From NCBI RefSeq assembly GCF_002900975.1, contig NZ_PJON01000001.1:1054001-1118000 (forward strand): a stretch of DNA of 64,000 nt, in the 5' to 3' direction. This document shows positions 45,692-53,961 of the stretch, one piece after another. This DNA comes from Tabrizicola aquatica. GTDB taxonomy: Bacteria; Pseudomonadota; Alphaproteobacteria; Rhodobacterales; Rhodobacteraceae. Within the stretch, counting starts at the first letter, position 1; each line of letters begins with the position of its first letter. Position numbers and translations under genes: made by a program. Under the pieces are notes generated by a model, which saw only the letters and a program-made list of their open reading frames with translations, had not been told where the DNA came from and ran no database searches.

Positions 45692-45968
45692 GGTGGGCGA
45701 TCCGCCCACCCTACCCCCGCGCTTCATCAGCATCCCGCAGTCCCACGGCCGCACCCAAGCCGCGCCGCTCTGTCCCCTCCCTCCTCAACCCGAAATCCCG
45801 CCTCGGCACCCCCACGGGCGTAAGGTGGGCGATCCGCCCACCCAATCCCCGCGTTCCATCAGCATCCTGCCGTGTGCCCGCCGCGCCGCAGGCCAAGACG
45901 TTCCGAGTCGCTCGGAAACTCAGCCGGTCGCAGATCCGCGCGGGCGTAGGGTGGTGATTCACCCACCC
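45692..45968. repeat. Three palindromic intergenic repeats (REP-like)
   Basis: GGTGGGCGATCCGCCCACC occurs at 45692-45710 and 45824-45842, and a diverged form, GGTGGTGATTCACCCACC, at 45950-45967. The first two copies share about 30 bp of further sequence, including ATCAGCATCC, so the unit is larger than the palindrome. The period is about 130 bp. The 353 bp gap between tmk and the VOC gene holds these repeats and no gene. Confidence 0.75.
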
Positions 45969-45974
45969 TTCCCC

Positions 45975-46394
45975 TCACTCTGGCAGCATTGCGGGGTTCC
46001 AGGCGATCTCCCACAAATGCCCGTCCAGGTCCTGGAAGTATCCGGCATAGCCGCCATAGAACGTCGCCCCCGGCCGCTTCACCATAACCGCCCCGGCCTG
46101 CTCGGCATCCGCCATCAGCGCATCGACCTCCGCCCGCGTTGACACGTTATGCGCCAGGGCAAAGCCGGTCGGGCTGACCGGGCGCGGCTCCAACCCGGTG
46201 TCATGCGCCAGGTCGGCCTGCGCCCACAGGGCCAGTTGCAGGCCACCGGCCAAGGGAAAGAAGGCCACCGCCCCGTGTGCGAACTCACGACCGACGATCC
46301 CTTCCGTCGGCAGCCCAAGCCCGTCCCGATAGAAGGCAACCGCCCGCTCCAGGTCCGAGACGCCCAGCGTGATCAGCGAGATTCTGGGTTGCAT
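45975..46394 (-). CDS. VOC (glyoxalase/dioxygenase fold) family protein
   Basis: A 139-residue single-domain protein with two beta-alpha-beta-beta-beta repeats. ISLITLGVSDLERAVAFYRD opens the first, and FYGGYAGYFQDLDGHLWEIA closes the second with the usual metal-ligand Glu in WEIAWNP. It is close in length and pattern to PhnB/glyoxalase-like stand-alone proteins, whose substrates vary widely, so no reaction can be given. It is on the minus strand between tmk and holB, and its 3' end faces the palindromic repeats. Confidence 0.87.
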   Translation of the reverse strand: MQPRISLITLGVSDLERAVAFYRDGLGLPTEGIVGREFAHGAVAFFPLAGGLQLALWAQADLAHDTGLEPRPVSPTGFALAHNVSTRAEVDALMADAEQAGAVMVKRPGATFYGGYAGYFQDLDGHLWEIAWNPAMLPE

Positions 46395-46661
46395 GGCCCC
46401 TCCGGCTAGCGGCGCTTAACTGGACAGGCACTGCGGCCCCCGGCGCCAGCCAGCCTGCCGCCGCACGATCGCCCGGTCAACCGACTCTCTCATGGGTCGC
46501 CAACCCGGGCCGATGCTCGCCCAGATCATGGTTGACACATTCCGAACGCCCGCAGCCAAGCCATTGCTTTTCCTTGCATCCCCCGGATTGTCCACCGTGG
46601 ACAGCCGCCCGGCCCGACGACCCCCCTTCCCCCCGCCCCCCGGCCTGTGCAATCTCCCTCC

Positions 46662-47792
46662 ATGGCCGCAACCGATCCCCTGCCCGACCCCGACCGCCTG
46701 GAGGGCGCCCCCCACCCGCGCGAGACCCGCGCGTTTTTCGGCCACGCCGACCAGCAGGCCGAGTTCCTGCGCGCCTTCAATTCCGGCCGCCTGCACCACG
46801 CCTGGATGCTGACTGGCCCGAAAGGGGTCGGCAAGGCGACGCTCGCCTGGCGGCTGGCCCGGTTCCTGCTCGCCACGCCCGAAGCCGACGGCGGCATGTT
46901 CGCCGCCCCCCCGCCCGACAGCCTGGAGCTCCCCGACAGCCACCCCGTCGCCCGCCGCCTGCTGCAACTGGCCGAGCCGCGCCACTTCCTGTTGCGGCGC
47001 GGGCCGAACGACAAGGAAACTGCGCTCTCGCAGGTCATTTCGGTCGACGAGGTGCGGAAGATGAAAAGCTTCTTCGCCCTCACTGCCGCCGACGGCGGCC
47101 GGCGCACCGCGATCATCGACGCGGTGGACGAGATGAACCCCGCCGCCGCCAACGCGCTTCTGAAGCTGCTGGAGGAACCCCCGCCGAACGTCACCCTCTT
47201 CCTGATCGCCCACCAGCCCGCTCGCCTCTTGCCGACCATACGCTCCCGCTGCCGCGAGCTGCGCCTGACCCCGCTGGCCCCCCAGGACCTTGCCGACGCA
47301 CTGACCCAGGCCGGCGGCGACATCGCCCCCCAGGACCGCACCGCCCTGGCCGAGCTTTCCGGCGGCTCCGTGGGCGAGGCGTTCCGGCTGACCAACCTCG
47401 ACGGGCTGAAGCTTTACACTGCCCTGACCCGGCTTTTCTCCACGCTCCCCCGGCTTGACCGCCCCCAGGCTCTGGCACTGGCCGACCTTGCCGCCGCAAA
47501 GGGCGCGGCCGAAACCTTCGACCTGATCGTCACCCTGATCGACCTTTTCCTCGCCCGCCTCGCCCGCTGCGGCACGACCGGTCAGACCCCGCCCGAGGCC
47601 GCGCCGCACGAGGCGCAGCTTCTCCACCGCCTCGCCCCGCACCCGCTGGCCGCCCGCGCATGGGCGGATCTGGCGCAAAGCCTGTCGTCACGGGCCCGGC
47701 GCGGGAAGGCGGTCAACCTTGACCCTGCCGCGCTTCTGATGGATATGCTCCTGAAGGTCGACGAGACGGCGGGAAGCCTCGCCCTGAGGTAG
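46662..47792 (+). CDS. holB: DNA polymerase III subunit delta'
   Basis: A 376-residue clamp-loader subunit. LHHAWMLTGPKGVGKATLA contains the P-loop-like motif near residues 50-58. The AAA core continues with VDEVRKMKSFFALTAADGG, IIDAVDEMNPAAANALLKLL and LEEPPPN, then RSRCRELRLTPL with the arginine finger region SRC. The C-terminal collar domain follows. The zinc module seen in many delta' proteins is not evident. The ATG at 46662 is preferred to one five codons earlier. The TatD gene begins 4 bp later, the usual neighbour in this family of operons. Confidence 0.92.
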   Translation: MAATDPLPDPDRLEGAPHPRETRAFFGHADQQAEFLRAFNSGRLHHAWMLTGPKGVGKATLAWRLARFLLATPEADGGMFAAPPPDSLELPDSHPVARRLLQLAEPRHFLLRRGPNDKETALSQVISVDEVRKMKSFFALTAADGGRRTAIIDAVDEMNPAAANALLKLLEEPPPNVTLFLIAHQPARLLPTIRSRCRELRLTPLAPQDLADALTQAGGDIAPQDRTALAELSGGSVGEAFRLTNLDGLKLYTALTRLFSTLPRLDRPQALALADLAAAKGAAETFDLIVTLIDLFLARLARCGTTGQTPPEAAPHEAQLLHRLAPHPLAARAWADLAQSLSSRARRGKAVNLDPAALLMDMLLKVDETAGSLALR

Positions 47793-47796
47793 CCGA

Positions 47797-48615
47797 ATGC
47801 CCGCCACTGAACTTGCTCCGCCCCAGCTCCCGGACCTGGTCGACAGCCACTGTCACCTCGACTTTCCCGATCTCGCCGCCGAAACGGATGCGGTCCTCGC
47901 CCGCGCCCGCGCCGCCGGCGTCAACCGGATGGTCACGATCTGCACCCGGTTGAAGAACGAACCCAAGGTCCGCGCCCTGGCCGAAGCGCACCCGCAGGTC
48001 TTTTACGCCGCCGGCACCCACCCGATGCACGCGGCCGAGGAACCCCTTGCCACGCTGGACGAGCTTGTCGCCCTCGCCCGCCATCCCCGCTTTGTCGGGA
48101 TCGGCGAGACCGGCCTTGACTACCATTACACCGCCGAAAGCAAGGCGATCCAGCAGACCAGCCTGCGCATCCACATCGCGGCCGCGCAGGAAACCGGCCT
48201 GCCGCTGATCATCCACGCCCGCGACGCGGACGAGGACATGGCGGCGATCCTGGCGGAAGGCATGGCGGCGAAGCCCTACACCTGCGTCATGCACTGCTTC
48301 TCCTCTGGCCCCCGGCTGGCCGAGGCGGCGCTGGAGATGGGCTTCACCCTGTCGATTTCCGGCATCGCCGCCTTTCCGAAAAGCCAGGACCTGCGCGACA
48401 TCTTCGCCCGCGCGCCCCTGGACCGGCTGATCCTGGAAACCGACAGCCCCTATCTGGCGCCCCCGCCCTATCGCGGCAAGCGCAACGAGCCGGCCTATGT
48501 CGCCCATACCGCAAGCGCGATGGCCCCGGTTTTCGGGCTGAGCTTGCAGGAATTCGCCGCGATCACCACGGCGAATTTCGACCGGCTCTTCCCCCGCGCG
48601 GCACGGGGCAGCTGA
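47797..48615 (+). CDS. TatD-family metal-dependent hydrolase
   Basis: A 272-residue TIM-barrel hydrolase. Metal-binding motifs are VDSHCHLDF at the start, GETGLDYHY near residue 105, IIHARDADEDM near 138, MHCFS near 165, and ETDSPYLAPPPYRG near 215. Family members are 3'-5' DNases or D-aminoacyl-related deacylases. It is coupled to holB upstream (4 bp gap) and to the metallo-hydrolase downstream, whose ATG begins on its stop codon. Length and motifs are complete. Confidence 0.93.
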   Translation: MPATELAPPQLPDLVDSHCHLDFPDLAAETDAVLARARAAGVNRMVTICTRLKNEPKVRALAEAHPQVFYAAGTHPMHAAEEPLATLDELVALARHPRFVGIGETGLDYHYTAESKAIQQTSLRIHIAAAQETGLPLIIHARDADEDMAAILAEGMAAKPYTCVMHCFSSGPRLAEAALEMGFTLSISGIAAFPKSQDLRDIFARAPLDRLILETDSPYLAPPPYRGKRNEPAYVAHTASAMAPVFGLSLQEFAAITTANFDRLFPRAARGS

Positions 48616-49418
48616 TGGCACGGCTGAGTTTCACCATCCTTGGCTGTGGCTCTTCCGGCGGCGTGCCCCGGATCGGCGGCGACTGGGGCGACTGCGACCC
48701 GGCGAACCCGAAGAACCGCCGCCGGCGTTGCTCGCTTCTGATCACGCGCGAGACCGAGGCCGGGGCGACCCGCGTCCTGATCGACACCTCGCCCGACATG
48801 CGCGACCAGCTTCTGGACGCAGGCGTGGGCCGGCTGGACGGGGTGGTCTACACCCACAGCCATGCCGACCACATGCACGGCATCGACGATCTGCGCCAGG
48901 TGGTGTTCAACCTGCACCGCCGGCTGGGCGTCTGGGCCGATGGCCCGACGCAAGAGGCGCTCCTGTCCCGCTTCGGCTATGCCTTCATCCAGCCCGAGGG
49001 CAGCCCCTATCCGCCGATCCTGGACCTGCATACGATCGACGGCCCGGTCACCGTGACCGGCGAGGGCGGCCCCGTGACACTGATCCCGTTCCGCGCCGAA
49101 CACGGCTCGATGGACGCGCTTGGCTTCCGCATCGGCCCCCTCGCCTATCTGCCCGACGCGGTCGAGATCCCGGATGAGTCCTGGCCGCTGCTTCAGGGCC
49201 TGGACTGCTGGATCGTCGACGCGCTGCGCCGCAAGCCGCATCCGACCCATGCGCATCTTGCCCTGGCGCTGGATTGGATTGCCCGCGCCCGGCCCACCCG
49301 CGCGGTCCTGACCAACATGCATGTCGATCTGGATTACGAGACGCTGCGGGCCGAGCTTCCGGCCCATATCGCGCCCGCCTTCGACGGCATGACCGTGGCC
49401 TATGACAACCAGCCGTGA
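48615..49418 (+). CDS. MBL-fold metal-dependent hydrolase (PhnP-like)
   Basis: A 267-residue metallo-beta-lactamase-fold phosphodiesterase-like protein. After ILGCGSSGGVPRIGGDWG, the metal motif is THSHADHMHGID near residue 80, with later ligands His in EHGSMDALGF and the final region LTNMHVDLDYETL. The CGSSGGVPR opening is typical of PhnP/YycJ-like enzymes that act on cyclic phosphates or nucleotides. It completes a holB-tatD-MBL operon that is conserved in many alphaproteobacteria. Confidence 0.9.
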   Translation: MARLSFTILGCGSSGGVPRIGGDWGDCDPANPKNRRRRCSLLITRETEAGATRVLIDTSPDMRDQLLDAGVGRLDGVVYTHSHADHMHGIDDLRQVVFNLHRRLGVWADGPTQEALLSRFGYAFIQPEGSPYPPILDLHTIDGPVTVTGEGGPVTLIPFRAEHGSMDALGFRIGPLAYLPDAVEIPDESWPLLQGLDCWIVDALRRKPHPTHAHLALALDWIARARPTRAVLTNMHVDLDYETLRAELPAHIAPAFDGMTVAYDNQP

Positions 49419-49530
49419 CGTTCGGCCTTTCATCTTTGCGAAAATACCCCACGGGTGCGTCCTTTGCGTGCGCCATTGGTTCAGGTACCAATGGACGCGG
49501 GGGATGTGAAAGCCCCGGTCGCGGCCGGAC

Positions 49531-50469
49531 ATGACCGCGCTCCTCGACGTCATTCTGCCGGTCTTTCTGGTCATCGGTTTCGGCTATGTCGCCGCGCGCT
49601 GGCTGGGGTTCAAGGACAGCTCGGTCGATGGTGTCATGCATTTCGCGCAAGGCTTTGCGCTGCCGATGCTCCTCTTCGCCTCGATCGCGCGGCTGGATCT
49701 GGGGCGGGCTTATGACGCGGGGCTGATGCTTTCCTTCTACCTCGGCGCACTGTCGGGTTTTGCGGCGGGGTTCCTGGCCGGAAAACTGCTGTTCCGGCGC
49801 CCGGCGACCGACAGCATCGCCTTCGGTTTCGTCGGCCTCTTCTCGAACTCGCTCCTGCTTGGCGTGCCGATCACGGAACGCGCCTACGGCGCCGCCGCGC
49901 TGGAGGGCAATTTTGCAATCATCTCGATCCATGCGCCGCTGTTCTACGCGCTGGGGATCACGCTGATGGAGCTGGCCCGCTCACGCGGGTTGGGGCTGTC
50001 GGCGGTGGCGCTGACCCGTCAGGTCCTGCGCGCGATCCTGACGCAGCCGCTGGTCATCGGCATCCTTTGCGGTTTTGCGGTCAATCTTTCGGGCCTGGGC
50101 CTGCCAGCCATTGCCTGGTCTGCTGTCGATCTGGTGATCGCGGCGGCCCTGCCGGCGGCGCTGTTCGGGCTGGGCGGCGTCCTGTTCCGCTACCGCCCCG
50201 AGGGCGACCTGCGTGCCATCGCGGTCCTGTCAGCCATCTCGCTGGGGCTGCATCCGGGGATCACCTGGGTCCTTGGCACCCAGGTCTTTGCGCTGGACGA
50301 TGCGGCCCTGCGCTCGGCCGTACTGACGGCAGCGATGGCGCCGGGGGTGAATGCCTATGTCTTTGCCAACCTTTACGGCGTGGCCAAGCGGGTCGCGGCC
50401 TCGTCCGTACTGGTGGCGACGGGGCTGTCCATCGCCACGGTCTGGGTCTGGCTGCAGCTTCTGCCCTGA
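49531..50469 (+). CDS. AEC-family transporter
   Basis: A 312-residue inner-membrane protein with about ten hydrophobic segments. ILPVFLVIGFGYVAARWLG opens the first half, FVGLFSNSLLLGVPITERAY is the characteristic membrane-embedded motif, and AAMAPGVNAYVFANLYGV the matching motif in the second half. These are auxin-efflux-carrier-type proteins that move small organic anions such as malonate or malate. A short inverted repeat (CCATTGG, CCAATGG) lies 37-58 bp before the ATG and may be an operator. The gene ends in a large shared terminator with the convergent polyamine operon. Confidence 0.87.
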   Translation: MTALLDVILPVFLVIGFGYVAARWLGFKDSSVDGVMHFAQGFALPMLLFASIARLDLGRAYDAGLMLSFYLGALSGFAAGFLAGKLLFRRPATDSIAFGFVGLFSNSLLLGVPITERAYGAAALEGNFAIISIHAPLFYALGITLMELARSRGLGLSAVALTRQVLRAILTQPLVIGILCGFAVNLSGLGLPAIAWSAVDLVIAAALPAALFGLGGVLFRYRPEGDLRAIAVLSAISLGLHPGITWVLGTQVFALDDAALRSAVLTAAMAPGVNAYVFANLYGVAKRVAASSVLVATGLSIATVWVWLQLLP

Positions 50470-50470
50470 C

Positions 50471-50539
50471 GCTCCTCGTGCGCCTTCGGCTTCTCGTTGC
50501 AACCCGCTCGCGACGAGAAGCCGAAGGCGCACGAGGAGC
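50471..50539. terminator. Bidirectional terminator with a perfect 27 bp stem
   Basis: The arm at 50471-50497 (starting GCTCCTCGTGCGCC) is repeated exactly inverted at 50513-50539, with a 15-base loop. It lies between two convergent genes with their stops at 50469 and 50546, filling the whole gap. No long T-tract is present on either side, so the stem's great stability must do the work, or it has a further role. Confidence 0.82.
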
Positions 50540-50545
50540 CGGGGG

Positions 50546-51514
50546 TCAGCGCCCGGTGACGCCCCGCAGCCGGTCGGACCGCCGTCGCAGCACTTCGACC
50601 GTGGCCAGAAGAAGGACCGAGATCACCACCAGGATCGTCGCCACCGCCAGGATCGCCGGACTGATCGCCTCGCGGATGCCGTTGAACATCTGGCGTGGGA
50701 TCGTCTGCTGGTCGGGGCCTGCGATGAACAGGACCGCCACCACCTCGTCGAACGAGGTGACAAAGGCGAAGAGCGCGCCCGAGATCACGCCAGGCAGGAT
50801 CAGGGGCATGATCACCTTGAAGAACACGGTCCGCGGATTGGCGCCCAGCGACTGCGCCGCCCGGATCAGCGACTGGTCAAAGCCCGACAGCGTCGCCGTC
50901 ACCGTGATGATCACGAAGGGAATCCCCAGGACCGCATGGGCCACGATCACCCCAAGATGCGAGTTCGCAAGGCAGCCCTTTTCCGACAGCATCCAGCCGA
51001 AGATCAGCGCCATCGCGCTGTCCGGCGCGACGCAGGCCTTGGCGTAGAAAAAGCTCATCCCCACCGCGATGATGATGATCGGCACGATCATGGGGCTGAT
51101 CAAAAGCGCCATGATCAACCGGCGATAGGGCATTTCGGGGCGGCTTAGCCCCAGGGCAGCGATGGTGCCCAGCGTCGTGGCCAGGATCGTCGCCCACAGA
51201 CCCACCCAAAGCGAGTTCTTCGCCGCTTGCACCCAGGTCGACCGCTCCCACACCGCGCTCCACCAGGCGTCATCGCGCACCGCGCCCTCGACCGCCGGAT
51301 GGCCCAGGGTCAAGAGCGTGTCATACCAGCGCATCGAATAGGTCGAGGGGTCCAGAAACTCGACCCCCAGGGTGAAATCGGCGTCCGGGTTGAAGGACAG
51401 CGGGATCACCACCAGGATCGGCGCGATCAGGAACAGGAAGATCAGCGCGCACAGCACGATGTAGGTATAGTGCCAGACACGTTCCAGCGGCGAGGCGTAG
51501 ATGGGCAGGGCCAA
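50546..51514 (-). CDS. ABC transporter permease, PotC-like
   Basis: A 322-residue inner-membrane protein with about six helices. The EAA loop reads IRAAQSLGANPRTVFFKVIM, the standard contact site for the ATPase subunit. An extra segment of about 40 residues after the second helix (YDTLLTLGHPAVEGAVRDDA) is typical of the putrescine/spermidine-type permeases in this bacterial group. The start at 51514 is 11 bp downstream of the partner permease's stop. It is the last of four genes; order on the strand is ATPase, binding protein, PotB-like, PotC-like. Confidence 0.9.
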   Translation of the reverse strand: MALPIYASPLERVWHYTYIVLCALIFLFLIAPILVVIPLSFNPDADFTLGVEFLDPSTYSMRWYDTLLTLGHPAVEGAVRDDAWWSAVWERSTWVQAAKNSLWVGLWATILATTLGTIAALGLSRPEMPYRRLIMALLISPMIVPIIIIAVGMSFFYAKACVAPDSAMALIFGWMLSEKGCLANSHLGVIVAHAVLGIPFVIITVTATLSGFDQSLIRAAQSLGANPRTVFFKVIMPLILPGVISGALFAFVTSFDEVVAVLFIAGPDQQTIPRQMFNGIREAISPAILAVATILVVISVLLLATVEVLRRRSDRLRGVTGR

Positions 51515-51525
51515 AGGTTCCTCCG

Positions 51526-52779
51526 TCAGCCGAACTTCAGCCGGTCGATGCCGATCAGCCGGTCATAGACCCAGTATAGAAGCAGGATCGCCGCCAGCAG
51601 CATCGCGGCAATCGCCGCGGCCAGCGACCAGTTCGATTTGGTCATGTGGAAGCTGATCAGGTTGCTGATCAACTGCCCATCCGCCCCCCCGACCAGCGCG
51701 GGGGTGATGTAGTAGCCCACCGCCAGGATGAAGACGAGCAGCGAGCCCGCCGCGATTCCCGGCAGCGTCTGCGGCAGGTAGACCCGGCGGAAGGTAGTCC
51801 AGCTGGTCGCCCCCAGGCTGCGCGCCGCACGGGCATAGCTGGGCGGGATCACCCGCATCACCGAGTAGAGCGGCAGGATCATGAACGGCAGCAGCACATG
51901 GGTCATCGCGACGATGGTGCCGGTCATGTTGTACATCATGCTCAGCCGGCCGTCGTCGTCGATCAGGCCGACGCTGACCAGAAGGTTGTTCACCACCCCC
52001 TGCTCTTGCAGCAGCACGATCCAGGCCGTGGTCCGCACCAGAAGCGAGGTCCAGAAAGGCAACAGCACCAGGATCATCAACAGCGCCGACTTGGACATCG
52101 GCAGCGTCGCCAAGAGATGCGCGACCGGGAAAGCCAGCAGCAGGCAGATCACCGTGATCAGGGCCGAGATCAGGAAGGTCTTGCCAAATAGGTAAAGGTA
52201 GATCCGTTCGTTATCCTGCCCGCGCGCCCAGCCGTCATCGGTCAGCTTCATGTCCGACGCGACCAGGTAGAACTCAGGCGTGTAGACATCGCTGGCCGAC
52301 AGCATGCCGCGCCACAGCGCCGGCTTGCCCCAGTCGGCATCCACGGCCAGCAGCGCCTCCTTGTAGGGCGGGGTCAGGTCGGCGGCCTCACGCGCGCCCT
52401 TCTTGAACAGGCTGATCGTACCGGGAACGGAATAGTTGATCCGGGTGCCGGCCATGCCGGTGGTCTTTTCGACCTGCATCCGCGCCAGGTCCTGGACCAG
52501 GGCGGCATAGGCCGCTTCCGGCGGGTTGGCCGGGTCAAAACCGGGGTTTGCCCCGAACCACTCCACCAGCGCGGGGGCGGAGGCGGCAAAGCCGTCATGC
52601 TCGGCCGAGCGCATCAGCATGTAGATGATCGGGACCAGGAAGGTCAGCAGCACGAACAAGAGTAGCGGCAGCACCAGCAGAAAGGCGCGGCGCTTGGCCC
52701 GGCTTTGCGCGGCCGTCAGCGCAGCCCTCAGCGGGCGGCCATCTGCGGTGGTCAGAAGGGGTTCGGCTGCGTCGGCCAT
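51526..52779 (-). CDS. ABC transporter permease, PotB-like
   Basis: A 417-residue inner-membrane permease, longer than the usual 280-300. The extra length is a periplasmic loop of about 140 residues after the first helix (VEWFGANPGFDPANPPEAAY, later YTPEFYLVASDMKL), seen in related alphaproteobacterial polyamine permeases. The EAA loop is ARAARSLGATSWTTFRRVYL. I start at MADAAEPLL, where GGAAG precedes the ATG, rather than 12 codons upstream. A stable hairpin lies in the gap before it. Confidence 0.9.
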   Translation of the reverse strand: MADAAEPLLTTADGRPLRAALTAAQSRAKRRAFLLVLPLLLFVLLTFLVPIIYMLMRSAEHDGFAASAPALVEWFGANPGFDPANPPEAAYAALVQDLARMQVEKTTGMAGTRINYSVPGTISLFKKGAREAADLTPPYKEALLAVDADWGKPALWRGMLSASDVYTPEFYLVASDMKLTDDGWARGQDNERIYLYLFGKTFLISALITVICLLLAFPVAHLLATLPMSKSALLMILVLLPFWTSLLVRTTAWIVLLQEQGVVNNLLVSVGLIDDDGRLSMMYNMTGTIVAMTHVLLPFMILPLYSVMRVIPPSYARAARSLGATSWTTFRRVYLPQTLPGIAAGSLLVFILAVGYYITPALVGGADGQLISNLISFHMTKSNWSLAAAIAAMLLAAILLLYWVYDRLIGIDRLKFG

Positions 52780-52798
52780 GCTGCTTTCTTCCGCAAGG

Positions 52799-52829
52799 CG
52801 GGCCGGGCGCAGCACCTGCGCCCGGCCCG
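52799..52829 (-). terminator. GC hairpin between binding-protein and permease genes
   Basis: CGGGCCGGGCGCAG and its exact complement form a 14 bp stem with a three-base loop directly after the binding-protein gene. There is no T-tract on the downstream side. It occupies the same position as the hairpin at 12916-12939 in the other ABC operon and probably protects the upstream message or reduces read-through, favouring binding protein over permease. Confidence 0.7.
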
Positions 52830-52836
52830 GAAGGTG

Positions 52837-53904
52837 TTACTGCGCCAGCCAGGACTGGAAGCGCTCGTTCAGTTCCGCGTCATGGTCGACCCAGAACTCG
52901 GCCGAGGTTTCCAGCGCGTTCCCCAGGTTTTCCGGCGCGGTCGGCAGGTGGGGCGCCATCACGGTCTTGCCGTCCTTGAAGATGATCGGCTCGGCAAACG
53001 AGGACTTGCGGGCCGGACCATAGGAAATGTACTGCGCCTGGGCGCGCAGACCCTCGGTCGAGGTGGCGTAGCGGATGAACTCCATCGCCAGGTCCATGTT
53101 CGGCGCGCCCTTCGGCACGACGTACATCTCGTTCTCATAGACCTGACCGTCCCAGACGATCTGGAAGGGCTTGCCCTCGTCCATCGCGGCGGCGAAGATC
53201 CGGCCGTTGTAGGCGGTGGTCATGGCAACCTCGCCATCGGCCAGAAGCTGCGGCGCCTGGCTGCCTGCTTCCCACCAGACGACGTCCGACTTGATGGTGT
53301 CCAGCTTGGCAAAGGCGCGGTCCACGCCTTCCGGGGTGTCCAGCAGGGCATAGACCTCGGCCGCGGGCACGCCATCGGCCAGCAGCGCGAATTCCAGCAC
53401 CGCCTTGGCGCCCTTCTTCAACCCGCGCTTGCCGGGGAACTTCTCCAGATCGAAGAAATCGGCGGCAGTCGTCGGGCCTTCGGGGAACTTCGAGGTGTCA
53501 TAGGCAAAGACGTTCGACCAGATGTCGGTCGACACGCCGCATTCGGTGACCGCACCGGCCAGGAAGTCCTCGGACGCCGGGGTGCCATCGGGCGCGGCGG
53601 GCAGGCTGTTGATGTCGATCGGCTCCAGCACGCCTTCGTCGCACAGGCGGATCGCATCGGCATATTCGACCGAGGCGACGTCAACGGTGACGTTGCCGGC
53701 TTCCACCATCGCCTTGATCGCCGGGGCGGGGTTGTCGCTGTCGACCATGATCGTGGCATTGCCGGTCGCGGCGGCCCACGGCTTCACATGGGCTTCGTTC
53801 TGGGCCGCGCCATAGGCGCCACCCCAGGACATCACCGTCACGTCGGCATTCGCGGCGAAGGCGAAGCTGACGAGAGCGGTGGTCAGGATGAGGGTCTTCT
53901 TCAT
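52837..53904 (-). CDS. Extracellular substrate-binding protein, polyamine (PotD/PotF) type
   Basis: A 355-residue periplasmic protein. The signal peptide MKKTLILTTALVSFAFAANA is followed by DVTVMSWGGAYGAAQNEAHV, the standard opening of this family. GTPASEDFLAG and WSNVFAYDTSKFPEGPTT, then DVVWWEAGSQAPQLLADGEV, contain the aromatic and acidic residues that cradle polyamines in PotD-like proteins. It lies second in the four-gene operon after the ATPase. The exact substrate (putrescine, spermidine or another cation) is not decided by the sequence. Confidence 0.9.
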   Translation of the reverse strand: MKKTLILTTALVSFAFAANADVTVMSWGGAYGAAQNEAHVKPWAAATGNATIMVDSDNPAPAIKAMVEAGNVTVDVASVEYADAIRLCDEGVLEPIDINSLPAAPDGTPASEDFLAGAVTECGVSTDIWSNVFAYDTSKFPEGPTTAADFFDLEKFPGKRGLKKGAKAVLEFALLADGVPAAEVYALLDTPEGVDRAFAKLDTIKSDVVWWEAGSQAPQLLADGEVAMTTAYNGRIFAAAMDEGKPFQIVWDGQVYENEMYVVPKGAPNMDLAMEFIRYATSTEGLRAQAQYISYGPARKSSFAEPIIFKDGKTVMAPHLPTAPENLGNALETSAEFWVDHDAELNERFQSWLAQ

Positions 53905-53961
53905 TCTAGGCTCCCTGTTTCTGGTTGGTCTGTCAAACGGCCGGACTGGTTTAGTCCGGCA

